The notes below the pieces were generated by a model, which saw only the letters and a list, made by a program, of their open reading frames with translations, ran no database searches and was not told the origin of the DNA. From assembly GCA_016271365.2 (NCBI GenBank), contig JADMNL010000022.1, positions 222,680,501-222,744,500 on the forward strand: 64,000 bases of DNA, written 5' to 3'. The translations under genes and the position numbers were made by a program. This stretch comes from Neoceratodus forsteri (taxonomy: Eukaryota > Chordata > Ceratodontiformes > Ceratodontidae). Below are positions 33,881 to 44,247 of the stretch, in pieces (within the stretch, counting starts at the first letter, position 1; each line of letters begins with the position of its first letter).

Positions 33881-35099
33881 ATGGTCAGTGCCACCATCCA
33901 GATGGAGGCAGTAATGAGAGGGGTGAGAAGGCAGGCAGCAGGGGGGTGTGGCTGTGGAAGGGCCCGTTGGCGGTATGCCCCCAACAGGCAGTACCGAGCC
34001 CACACCAGCTTTGAGCTGTATAGTGATATGGAGATCATAGGCCAGTACCACCCGAATAGGGCAATTCTGAGGTGGCTCTGTGAGCTGTGCAGTGATGTGA
34101 TGCAGGCACCCTCAAGACGGAGCCATGCTTGTCAGTGGAGATGAAAGTGACAGCTTGCATGTGCTTGCTCACCACAGGTACCTTCCAGAGACCAACTGGG
34201 GACACCACAGGCATAACCCATTCAGCCACATCATGCCACCTCACCCAATTCCTCAGCACACTGCTGCCACATGCTGCAGAGCACATCCATTTCCCCAGCA
34301 CACTGGTGGAGCGCATAGCAAACATACAGGAGTTCCACAGGGTAGCACTTATGCCTGGCATGCTAGGGGCAATAGACTGCACCCATGTGGCCATCCACAC
34401 ACCACCTGGCCCTGAAGGGGCCGCACATATGAATTGCAAGGGCTATGCCAGCATCAACTGCCAGGTGGTGTGCAATGCCAGGGGATGCATAATCAATGTC
34501 TGTGCCACGCACCCTGGGGAGCACATGATGCCTTCATCTGGCACCAGTTGGCACTGTGCCACAGATTCAAGAGTGGGGATATCCCCACTGGCCACCTAGT
34601 GGGTGAGTATGCAAACCACATGGACAATCATTGGGCCTGGGGGGGCATGGTCAGAGATGACATGGGTAGTGGCCTACATGGCCCGGGGCAGGGTGATGCT
34701 GATCATCAAACTGACCTCAACCCTCTACACACAGGTGACAGTGGATACCCACTCCGTCCCTGGCTGCTCACACCCTACCGGCAACCCACAACCCTATCAC
34801 AGCAACGCTACAATGAGGCACATGCCACCACATGTAATGTCATTGAGCGGGTGTTCAGGATGCTGAAAGCATGTTTCCGTTGCCTGGACACCTCCAGCGG
34901 TGCCCTACAGTACAGCCCCTCAAAGGCCTGTGGGCTATTCCTGGCCTGCTGCATCCTGCACAACATGGCCAACGAATGTGGGATAGCCATAAAGGTCAAA
35001 GAGGGGGACAGCAATGGGGACGATGAGGACGCCAGTGACAATGGTGATGGGCAGCCCCCCCTTAGGCGAGGGGACCCCAGACTGCTCCGGCTGGCATAG
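33881..35099 (+). pseudogene. PIF/Harbinger DDE transposase (HARBI1-like), one intron, two frameshifts
   Basis: Exon 1 (33881-34602) starts at an ATG with an Arg-rich N-terminus. It then holds the helix-turn-helix region (SRRSHA and VEMKVTACMCLLTTGTFQR, an RPTGD block), and MPGMLGAIDCTHVAI with the first catalytic Asp. Next come KGYASINCQVVC, HDAFIWHQLAL, and GHLVG at the splice site. Intron 34603-34734 has a GTGAGT donor and an ACACAG acceptor. Splicing joins G|GT to make GDSGYPLRPWLL, with the second Asp. Exon 2 adds NVIERVFRMLK (catalytic Glu), RCLDTSSGAL and ACCILHNMA, and ends at TAG 35097. One frameshift near 34125-34132 and one near 34515-34520 (a GGGG run) break the frame. Cut-and-paste transposition in the nucleus, needing the SANT partner. 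Confidence 0.92.
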
Positions 35100-35621
35100 C
35101 TGCACAGGGACACCATCACGGAGGAGCACTTCAGCCAATCCAGGTAAGTCATGGGGCCATGTGCAACCACCAGTGGCTAAGGCACAACCCACAAACATGC
35201 ATGGACACACACCAGGGGTGCATGCCGTCAAGGGAAGTGGCCGGGCATGGAACCACACACACCACCAGGGATGGGAGAGGTCTAACATGCCACGCAGACA
35301 CGCACACACAAAGTACCAGAAATACACAAAGGGTAGGAGGCACACCGACCCAGAACGCCACCTCTAGCCACACACATGTCCACAGACCACCACGCCCACT
35401 GCCTGTCCTTGTGCATGTGTCAGATGCTGAGCACCATTGCACATTGGTGTAAAGCACAATGCAGGCATCATCATACACACGCAACTGCTGACAGCAGCTG
35501 GGAGGGTGTGCAGATGGACTGTGTGTCCACGTGCAGGGCCGAGTACCCACCCATGCAATGTGCGCTGAATGACACAATGCACACAGGGCAGCACCAGACA
35601 GTAGCCATGTTGGGAGACAGG
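35100..35621. other. Spacer between convergent Harbinger genes
   Basis: A region rich in CA/TG-type phrases between the transposase stop and the end of the minus-strand gene. No motif-bearing frame and no clear AATAAA was recognised. Confidence 0.5.
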
Positions 35622-37289
35622 TCAGTCACTCGCCACATTGCCCCAGCCACCACAGATGCGTGGGGGGCCCCGCTGAGACTCGCCAGCACTGACAGGCTGA
35701 CCACTGGCCTCATGGGGTGGCACTGATGGTCCCCAAGGGGTTCCATTGCATGAACATGACCGTGCTCGCGCAGGGGTCTGCAGCACACAAAACATGCCTG
35801 CAGTAGGCGTGCTCAGGATGCCCACAGCTGAACCCGGTGTCGACAAGGATGGTGTCACACGACGCCGGGAATGGGGGGTGGACAGTGCACTGCGTGGTAT
35901 CTGCGATGCATGGGCAAATAACTGTGTGCCCATTGTGGCCATGACAGCAGTGAATGCCTGTGTCTGCCTGTCAATGACAGCGGTCACATCCTTCAGCAAC
36001 CGGTCCATCCCTGCCAGGATCAGAGCGGTGTCTCTGCTGTGACACTCCTCTGCCAGCTCCAGAGCCACACGCAGTGCATCTACCGACGTCGCAAGCTGCA
36101 TCTGCTGGTGACTGATGCTTGCAGTATGCGGGTGTGCTCATCTAAGAGGTCATCTGCCTCCTTGGCATCCTGTCCCTCAGGGTGTGCGCAGCCCTGATGC
36201 TCAGCACTGCTTGAGGGTGGGCACTGCACACCAGGACCAGGTCTGGGCATGTCCACAGGCGGTGCACTGATGCCGTCCCCTGACCCTGTACCCCCAAGCC
36301 CATCGGCCAACTGCTGATGCTGCCCCTCTGGCTACCACTCCCCAGGGCTCACTGGTGCCACCGCAGTGGCTGTAACAGTCCCACTGGCCTGTACACACAC
36401 CAGTGCTGCCCCACTGGTGCTGACAGGCACAGGCTGGGACTGTGATGACACGCAGGCCTCCACGGTGGCACCACCCACAGCCATGGCCGTGATGTTACCT
36501 GCTGTGTGGCCATCCCTTGGCACACACATGTCACTGCCCATGCCGTTAGCGACATCATCATTGGTGATGGACCTGGCACCAGCCCGAGTCACAACATGCT
36601 GGCATCCGTGGATGCTGGCACACTGGGACACAGGCAGGGCCTCCTCCACACCTGTTCCAACAGCATCAGTCTGGACAGCCAGGTGGGCCCACTGTCGCAC
36701 TGAGCCACGTATACCTGTGGAGGTGGATGGGCCCTCCTCCATCTCCATCTGACTGGCCTCAGTGGACATGACCACCACCACTGACCCATGCAGATGCTCA
36801 GGATCTGTAAGGGAAAACAAAGTCGCATTACTGCATGTGACCTACCCTGCCCCCCCACTAGACAGACCATGACCTACCATGCAGTGACGGGCTACCACCC
36901 GTCTGGAAGCCACCACCCAGAACACCCTCAATGGCACAACGCTGCATGCTTCCAGCAACCCTCTCCTCCTGTGGGGTCAGGTGTAGCACCTCTGGCTGTC
37001 CCCCACCTGTCGCAGCTCATGCTGCCCTGATGGCAGCCACCTTCTTCTTTATCCTCAACCTGTCTGTGCCCATCTTCTTCTTGCACTCCTGCATGGAGTG
37101 CTGGTGGCTGCCATGTAGGTTCAGTGCACATGCCACCTCCTCCCATGCAGCAGCATGGGCCTGTGGTGTTCCCTGCCATCCACTGAGAAGCAGCTCCTGA
37201 TCCAGGTAGGCCTCAAACAGGGAATCCGTCTCGGTCTTGGTGAAATTTGGCCTCCTCGTCCTCCCACCACTGTGTTCCTCTTCTCCCAC
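35622..37289 (-). pseudogene. Harbinger SANT/Myb-like partner protein, two exons, broken by stops
   Basis: Begins at ATG 37289. Exon 1 (37289-36878) has a Myb/SANT-like domain: RRPNFTKTETDSLF, a W in AAAWEEVACALNLHG, then a KKKMGTDRLRIKKKVAAIRAA basic helix. A TGA at 37019-37017 interrupts this frame, perhaps from CGA by CpG decay, and the same frame continues through LTPQEERV. The donor CATG|GTAGGT and acceptor TTACAG give intron 36877-36805. The splice makes GAT and leads into DPEHLHGS. Exon 2 runs to TAG 36334-36332, continues in the same frame to about 36085, then shifts into a helical tail (to 35622). The family binds transposon ends and brings the transposase into the nucleus. Confidence 0.82.
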
Positions 37290-37450
37290 AGCTCACTCGG
37301 TCATTATATAGCCTGTGAGAATGAAAGTTGTTACCTGTGACTGTGCAGTCCTATGCATGTCCCAAAATCCACAGTCCACACTCCCAAACAGCATGCAACT
37401 CACCAATAGACTGCAGTAACTGACTATGGCCAGTGCAGCACAATGTTGCA

Positions 37451-37458
37451 CTTTTATA
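37451..37458 (-). promoter_or_regulatory. TATA box for the minus-strand SANT gene
   Basis: TATAAAAG on the minus strand, 162 bp upstream of ATG 37289, beside GCGCAA motifs at 37459-37464 and 37484-37489. Confidence 0.5.
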
Positions 37459-37579
37459 GCGCAACCCATGCAAATGAGGTGAGGCGCAACTTTAAGTGGA
37501 TGCAAATTGCAGTGCTGCACTGGCTGATTAGCTGATTTGCATATGACAGCTCAATATCATGCTGTTGCGCTTTGCGCAA
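37459..37579. promoter_or_regulatory. GCGCAA motif cluster between divergent Harbinger genes
   Basis: GCGCAA or its complement TTGCGC occurs at 37459-37464, 37484-37489, 37565-37570 and 37574-37579. The same hexamer is at 33427-33432, 33457-33462 and 33543-33548 near the left end, and at 40845-40850 and 40939-40944 near the right end. This layout suggests binding sites of a SANT protein for both end recognition and promoter control. That is inference. Confidence 0.5.
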
Positions 37580-38070
37580 TTGTGTTGAACATGCTGAGCC
37601 AAGGGCGCAGTTCTGTGACATGTGCAGTACATACCTCACTGCGCATGCCCAGGTTGCTGACACAGGCGTCTGCCATGCTGCTGATGTGCTGTGCATGGGA
37701 GACAATGCAGAGCATGGCCACCATTGTGCCAGTGGCGCTACAGCAATGTTCACCTATATGGAGCTGTAGCACTGGGCATCATAGGCACACTGGGGTAACA
37801 GCACGGTAGGCCGCTACTGGAAGTAGCACACAGGCACCCAATCGCACTACGCGCATTGGGTTTCAGTGGTGCTGTGCCTGTCCATGCGCCAGAGACTCTT
37901 GACCCTGTGCCCGACCGTTTTCCCCAGGCGCCATGCGTCAGGCATGGGTGCACCACTATCATGCTGTTCGGTGACAGCGCAATAGGGAATGGCAGCACTG
38001 TACCGTGCAGCATCTGCACATGGTGGAGCCATGCTGCAGAGTGCCATTTTGAGCCGACTGAGCAAGTGAG

Positions 38071-39272
38071 ATGGCGTGGAGGAGGGCTGCCCAGTGGACC
38101 CAAATTGAACTGGCCAACCTGGAGGCCATTGTTGAGCCACTTTATGGCCCACTGTTTGGGGAGGTGCCCCTGGACAGGTCCACAAGCCAGGTATGGGAGG
38201 AGGTGGCTGATGCCCTGGAGGAGGCCACAGGAAGGTGGTGGACAGCAGAGCAGTGCCACCACAGGTATGGTGACCTGAGGAGGAGGGAACCGGACCTGCT
38301 TGCCCACCTGCGGACACGTGCCAGGAGAGGCACGGTGCCATGGCCAGGTAGGTGTCACGTCCACACACTTTTATTTTTCATATGGGTATCATGGTTGCAT
38401 GTGTCCAGAACATGGAGAAGTGACCATCCGGTGTTGGCTGTGGTGGTGTTATCAGGGTGTGGGGTGGGTGGGTCTGGCTGGGTGGGATTGCACACATGGG
38501 GGCAGGGTGAGTTGGCTACAGGATTGTACTGATGCTCTTCTCTCCATGTTTGCACTACAGGGCTGGAAGAGAGGTGGCTGGCCAGGGAGCAGAGGCGCCA
38601 GCAGGAGGACAGTTCCAGTAGGAGGGGTGACAGTCCACAGCACCAGAGGGACCAGCCTGATGATGGTGAGTGCCATACCTCCATGATTACTAATGCATGC
38701 TGTGTAACAGGGCGGGCAGTGGGGCATGGCCACCATCCATTGACACCACTGCCATGCATGCAACTTGCTACAGTCAGCACTGTCCAGTGGCACTGCATGT
38801 CTGGGAGTGCGTCAATGGTGGTCCATGCATGCACCGGGTACATGGCTGTGCCACTGCCTTTGCACCACATAGCCATGTCACTAAACAGCCACAGTGGTGC
38901 TGTGCAGGACTTGGCCAGTGGGTGTGTGCAGCAGTCTGCATGGCTGTATGCACCTGGGTGGGCAGGTCTTGTGGACGTGATCACTGTGGGTGGTCACTCA
39001 CCATCACAGAGGCATGTACCTTGGCTGTATGCCATGCACAGTGGGTGGGCTGTATGGGGCTGTGCATTCACACTTATTGACTGTCCTCCCTTGTCCTAGG
39101 TGTCCGCCAGCTGCAGGATATACAGGAGGCACTGCAGGAGATACTAAATGTGGCACCAGCATCCTTGGACATCCTGCAAAGGATTGACTGGCTTGGGGTC
39201 CGGAGGAGATGCAGGAGATGGAGCAGCCAGAGCAGGGAGTGGTGCTCCCAGCAACCATCCCTATGCCCCTGA
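38071..39272 (+). CDS. Third Harbinger gene: small SANT/trihelix-like protein, three exons
   Basis: Exons 38071-38347, 38561-38665 and 39100-39272. All junctions are GT-AG (CAG|GTAGGT, CTACAG|GG, GATG|GTGAGT, CCTAG|GT), and all splices are phase 1, so the reading stays open. Exon 1 has a Myb/SANT-like domain: AQWTQIELANLEAIVEP, a VWEEVADALEEATGRWW block, EQCHHRYGDLRRREPDLLAHL. Exon 2 is charged and Gln/Arg-rich (RWLAREQRRQQEDSSSRRG). Exon 3 starts with a helix (VRQLQDIQEALQEILNV) that could dimerise, and stops at TGA 39270. An alternative frame in exon 3 would give a Pro-rich tail, so the C-terminus is uncertain. About 184 residues, no stop. It may be a second DNA-binding partner or a captured regulator. 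Confidence 0.75.
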
Positions 39273-40988
39273 TTTTCCCTACCCCCTGGACCCACCCTCA
39301 CACCCCTCCTTTTCTGTCCCATTTGTTCACCCCTGCCCCTTACCCACCCCCACCTTATTTGTGGCCCTCTCCCAACACATTTGTAAATAGTTATTTTGGA
39401 TATTTTTGATTACAAATCTTTTGATATGAATACTGTGGTGGTCTCTGATTTGCAGCGGGCTATAGGTGCTCAGCTGCAGTGGTGTGTATGGTGTCAGGGG
39501 TGGTGCAGTCATGGGTATGTATGTGTGTCCGTAGGGAAGTGACTATGGTGTGGGAGTAGCTATCAGTCAGTGTCTGTGGTGTGTGTGTGTTGTTCCCTGT
39601 GTACTGGATGACTGTGTGCAGTGGTCCATGGTGCATGCTCTGTGTCCATGGCGCACCTGTCAGCCCATCCATGGCCTGTGCAGCTGACACCCTTACATGT
39701 CTGTGACCTGCACAGTCTGCTGGCATGTCAGTGGTGACTATCCATGCAGGGCAGCCACTGTACCCGTCACAATGCCGGGTTGCCTCCTGTCATTGGTGTG
39801 GTGCATGTCTGCCTTGGGTGACACTGTGGCCTCCATGGTTGTTGTCCCACCTCCATGCTGTGGCTTGTGTGTGTTGCAGGGAACATGCACCACTGTCTGT
39901 GACTTGTGCTCTGGGCAAATGATGGTGGTGTACAGGTCCATAGTGTCTGTGCAGGGTGGCTGGCACTCCTGTGCCATGGAGGACTGCTGGCCATGTGTAC
40001 ACAGTTTCCATGGGCACATGCTGGGAGCTTGGTTGCCCCACTACTGCTTCCCTGTGTTGTTGTGCCCTTGGGTATGGGTGGGTGTTTGTCCATGCACTGT
40101 CTTGCATCCGGTGTGGTGCATGCTTCCATACACCACTGTGAGTGTCTGCCCTGGCTGTTGTGGCCAGTGCTGGGTCAGGGTTTGTCCATGGGAGGGTGTG
40201 CAGGGTGCTGTACCACTGGTGGTGGGGTCCAGGTCATGCCCTGTCATGTGTGAGGTATCTCTTGTGCCGATGCATGGTTGGTCTCTCAGCTGTACCTCAG
40301 AGGGGCTGTGTGTGGTGGCACTGTGTATGCCGTCGTTGCATCGCTGTGTGCTGCCACCCACTGATGGGTGCTTGTGGTGGGGCTGCCTTGCATGGTTCTG
40401 TGGTGCACAGGGTTGCATTGTCACAGTGGGGGTGGTGACATGCATGGGGTATCCTGCAGTGGTGGACGCTGCTCCTGAGCAGGGTGTCTGGGGGTCATGG
40501 TGCAGGGTATGCTCTGCATTGGTGGGATGGTGTGGCATGGGTTGGTTGGCCCACCTTGTGTGCCAGTCACAGCTTGCCAGGGGGTGTGATGGGGCACCAT
40601 GGCCCAGTTCTGGGTTGGTTGCTTGTCTCCATGGGCCAGTGGTTATTCCAGCCCTCCACCAGTTGTGCAGTGCATGGGGTTTGGGTGGACGATGTCTGTT
40701 CTGCTGTATCTTCCTATGCCCATCTGTGGCATGGGTGGTGGGCCCCTGCATCCCTGGTTGTGCAGTTGCATTGCTGCCCTGCTGCTGGGGGGCATCCCTG
40801 GTTGTGCTATAGCACCTCTGAACTGCTCAGCTGAGCATCCCTTGTTGCGCTATGGCACAGGTGGTATGATATTTAGTCGTCGGCTGTAGGCGCATCTTGG
40901 TCAGCTCAGTTTTTGAATATCATACCTCTTGCACGTGGGCGCAATGGACTTGCACTTGCTCCTGTTATTGCTTACTTTTTGGGCACAG
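39273..40988. other. G/T-rich right part of the Harbinger element
   Basis: Rich in TGTG, CATGG and GGTG phrases with few A bases, so stop codons are rare and long frames arise on both strands (for example 39697-40812). None has a family motif. Near the right end, GGTATGATATT (about 40861) faces AATATCATACC (about 40916) as a subterminal palindrome. Confidence 0.6.
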
Positions 40989-41004
40989 TTTGAATATCTG
41001 GGCC
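40989..41004 (-). repeat. Harbinger right terminal inverted repeat
   Basis: Exact complement of the left 16-bp repeat, followed by the target duplication AGT at 41005-41007. Confidence 0.93.
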
Positions 41005-41111
41005 AGTGTATCTAAAACCCCACAAATTAAATTAGCCTAGCACAAGCTACAAACTGGTGTGCATTATTGCTATTATACAATGGCTTTTATTTATTAATAA
41101 AATGAACACAT

Positions 41112-41480
41112 GTCTATGGCTATTAGGCAGAGAACAAGTGTTGAAACATCCCTTTTATGTGTAGGGACATCTATTTTATAGTATCAGTTGTACAGTTTTA
41201 TTGTTTATTTTTTTTTCTTTTTTTAGAGAAAACACTTCCCATGTGAAAGCACTGCATCATGGGTATGCAAATAATCAATTATCTGGTATCACTGTAGTGT
41301 GTTATGCAACACCAAGCAATTATGTATTTGCATACCCATGATGCAGTGCATTCATACGTGGTGTGTTTTCCCATAAACAAATACAACTGAAAAATTAATA
41401 CTATAAAAGAGATGTTCCCACAGTATAAAGGAGATGTTCTGACACTTTTTCTCTGCCTAACTATGAAATGTTTTAGCCAT
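41112..41480. repeat. Long foldback element (~369 bp)
   Basis: Two arms of about 165 bp face each other across a ~45-bp loop. Inner arms are nearly exact: GCACTGCATCATGGGTATGC at about 41249-41268 against its complement at about 41330-41350. Outer arms hold matching phrases: GAAAACAC/GTGTTTTC, TTTTATAGTAT/ATACTATAAAA, GACATCT/AGATGTTC and AGGCAGAGAA/TTCTCTGCCT. Noncoding, AT-rich, distinct from the TGTATGG family. Confidence 0.8.
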
Positions 41481-42077
41481 GACAAAAATTTGTGCCCCCC
41501 ACAATATAAGTAAATAAGGTTTTTTGATATGAAACTAAGCTTGTGCTTCTGTATTGTAATTACAAGGCTTTAAAGTCTTTTGGTAAGAAAAAATGTGGTT
41601 TGTTGTTCATCTGGTATGTTGTCATTTTTTTAATGGTTGGACTTGGTTCTGTGAGATTATGTTCAGATAATCTCATTTCAACAAGCACATACTGACCAGT
41701 CAGAGTCCAAAAATGATTGTGCTGTTGTATAATTGATGTGTTATGTACCAGGCTTGTTATTCCATATATGATGGTGGAGCTGTTATATGAATGCTATATA
41801 ATAACTAATTTGTTTTACAATATTCTTGAAAGTTCAACCTTTTCATTATAAGTTATTGATTATGTTTAGGGTTTCTGCTATAATATTTGTATATTCTCTA
41901 CTTTTATTGCTATGTTATATATTTTACTTCATGCATTCCTTGTCCTTGAACAATTGTTATTTATGGTGTTTCAGTACCTATTATTGTTCTTAGTCTTCCT
42001 CATTGTCCTCCCTCCCTCTTCACCTTCTGGAAACAACATGTTGAGAACTCAGTGTTTCTTTCCTGGTGAAACCTTTT
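41481..42077. other. Unassigned AT-rich DNA
   Basis: No gene or known repeat was recognised. Short frames only. Confidence 0.45.
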
Positions 42078-42315
42078 ATTCACGTATGTATGTATTTACT
42101 TATTTTTATTTATTTACTGTTTCTTGGATTACAACACCTTTGAGCAATACAACTAATTTACAAAGGTTCCACATCAGTAGTACAAATACAAAACAAGGTA
42201 AACAATAGATGAGTAAATAGCAGACATCACGAATATACTTTAAAAAAACTAATACATTGAAAGCAGTCAAAATAGCACTAAATGTTACTCAATATACAGC
42301 AGAGTGGGCTAGAAC

Positions 42316-42850
42316 AGAGGGCAGCGTGGGAGGCCTTGTCAAAGTCTAGGAGAGAAATTAATGGGGTGTAAGTTGGGGGGTGAAAGAAAGGAGAAGAGTT
42401 ACACAGGAGGTGGAGCAAAGTTGCAAAGGAGGTAATGGGGATAGAGAGATGAGGGGAGGGGAAGGGGAGGTGGTTGGGTGGAAATGGGGCAATTTCAGAG
42501 AGAAGGGGGAATGCCGGCAAAGTGAGGGGGAGGAAGAAAAATTAATAGCAGAGGGAGAAGAGGTGGTGTTTAGGTGGGGGAGGGGCAGCGTAGCAAGCCT
42601 TGTCAAAAACTTAAGAGAGAGAGAGTAATATGGGTGGGAGAGAGGTAAAAGAGAGAAATGTAGAGGGAAGGAGGGGGAAGAAGTTGCAAAAGAGGTGGCA
42701 TGAGATAAGAGAATGGGTGGAGGTGGAAGAGGGAGGGTGAGGAGGAGCAGGGGAAAAGCTCAAAGATGTGCAAGCAAGGAAGAAGCAGGGGTGAGGGTTG
42801 GAGGGGAAAAGGCTTGAGGGTAGGATTGAAATGAAGTACCAAGTGTTAAA
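42316..42850. repeat. Purine-rich tandem duplication, ~265-bp period
   Basis: The phrase GGCAGCGTGGGAGGCCTTGT (about 42321) recurs as GGCAGCGTAGCAAGCCTTGT (about 42585), followed in both by similar A/G-rich text with GTTGCAAA(G)GAGGT phrases. Almost all bases are A or G on the plus strand. It lies in the 3' region of the reversed LINE. Confidence 0.7.
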
Positions 42851-43457
42851 AGTGCCAAAAGGTATAAGTACAATGATAACATAGGCAGAAGGCTGCTAAG
42901 AGTTGTAGTCACGTATACTGTTTGCTAATAGATGCTGCCAGAGTTTGTGTTTGAAAAGGCTGAGTTTTGACTCAGCAGAGATGTCCCTATCCAGGAGGGG
43001 GGAGGGATCTATAAGTGAAAGACTGCTGACCTAAGGTGGTGCAGCATCTGGGAACAGTAAAGACCCGAGCTGCTGAGCTGGGAGTATGTTGGGTACTGAG
43101 ACAAGGATTAAGGAGCTGTTGGACCCCAGGGGGTAGCAAACTATGGTGTGCCTTTTTGGCAAGTAAGTAGGTTTGATATTGGATCTGGCTGAATAACTGA
43201 AGCCAGCCAGTCTGAACATATAGGTCTCACATGTGTGTGTGAGGTGGAAAGCCCCAGTAAGGAGTTTGCATGCTTTGTTAAGAGCAACAGAGATCCTGTG
43301 AAGGGATGTAGCAGAGGCAGAGCCATAAACAACCAACCCATAATTGATGATGGTAATGACAGATCTGAAAATTGCTATTGTTAGCACCTCAGGAGTGATG
43401 CTATGCTTGTGCCTGTGCAGTAAACCAATCCTTATGTTGACAACTCAAGCTACATTA

Positions 43458-44247
43458 TCAATATGTTGTGAGTAGATGAGAGCTATCAACAGTGACCCCT
43501 AGATATTTGAAGAAGTGGATCTGTTCAAGTGGGGCTGCAATGCAGTTTGTGATGAACAAGGATTTGGACTTGTGTTTCTTATGGACATTGTTGAAAAGCA
43601 TCACTTTGATCTTTTTATAGTTTAGCACCAGTTTTTGAGTGCTGAACCACTTTTCCACTTCTGAGAAACTGTGTTGAAGGTTATCCTGGAGGATCTTAGG
43701 GTCAGGATTACTACAGTAGATCACGGCATCATCTGAGTAGAGCAGAATCTGTTCATAACAGGCTCATGGGAGGTTATTCAAGAAAATACTGAAGAGAAAG
43801 GACCCTAGTATAGATCCCTGAGGCACTCCGAAAACAGACCTGCTTCCTTTTGGAGAGGACACTCATTATCTTGACCTACTGCAAACAGTCTTCTCAGTAG
43901 CTTTTGAAACAGATGACAGCATAATTCGACACCCCTGTGAGTGATAATTGCCCGAGTAGCAGTGAGTGGTTCACAGTATCAAAGGCCTTCCACAGGTCGA
44001 TAAAGACAGCCCCTGCCAGATGGCCTTGGTTGAGTGCGTTATGTATGAAACCAGTGAATTGTAACAGTGCAGTGGTAGTACTATGACCTTTATGACAGCC
44101 ATGTTGCTGGGGACATTGGATAATGTCTTTGTCCAAGTATTCTACAAGCTGATCTGCAACTACACACTCTAGCGCTTTCGATAGAGGAGGTAGAATGGAG
44201 ACTGGTCTGTAGTTTGTGTGGTGTGCCCTATCTCCACCTTTGTGCAC
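43458..44247 (-). pseudogene. LINE reverse transcriptase remnant (second copy)
   Basis: The frame 44247-43894 has NYRPVSILPPLSKALECV, QHGCHKGHSTTTALLQF and AVFIDLWKAFDTVNH (catalytic Asp kept, S to W change). The frame 43724-43458 has a start equivalent to the post-YADD region and EKWFSTQKLVLNYKKIKVM. About 170 bp between them hold the PQGS and Y-DD blocks in shifted frames (GVPQGSILGSFLF-like, 43845-43770). Confidence 0.8.

Larger units (their letters stand above)
33333..41004. mobile_element. Complete PIF/Harbinger DNA transposon, 7.67 kb, three genes
   Basis: Both ends carry the same 16-bp inverted repeat GGCCCAGATATTCAAA (33333-33348, and its complement 40989-41004). They are flanked by the 3-bp direct repeat AGT (33330-33332 and 41005-41007), the duplication length of PIF/Harbinger elements. 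Inside: a transposase gene on plus (33881-35099), a SANT/Myb-like gene on minus (37289-35622), and a second SANT-like gene with three exons on plus (38071-39272). PIF/Harbinger elements usually encode two proteins, a DDE transposase and a Myb/SANT-like partner for nuclear import and DNA binding, so the third gene is unusual. GCGCAA motifs cluster at both ends and in the middle. A few frameshifts and stops suggest recent but lost activity, or sequence errors. Confidence 0.93.

Noticed and set aside
33465..34051. Cys/Pro-rich minus-strand frames
   Set aside because: Shadows of the transposase 5' region in the opposite strand.
38355..38984. 209-residue minus-strand open frame
   Set aside because: It overlaps introns and exon 2 of the plus-strand third Harbinger gene and has no motif.
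39697..40812. 371-residue plus-strand open frame
   Set aside because: The region is G/T-rich with few A, so stops are rare. Overlapping long frames occur on the other strand. Cys/Trp/Val-rich text has no domain and no splice or promoter context.
41260..41335. Octamer ATGCAAAT in both arms of a hairpin
   Set aside because: Part of a foldback repeat with no V segment near, so a chance occurrence rather than a V promoter.
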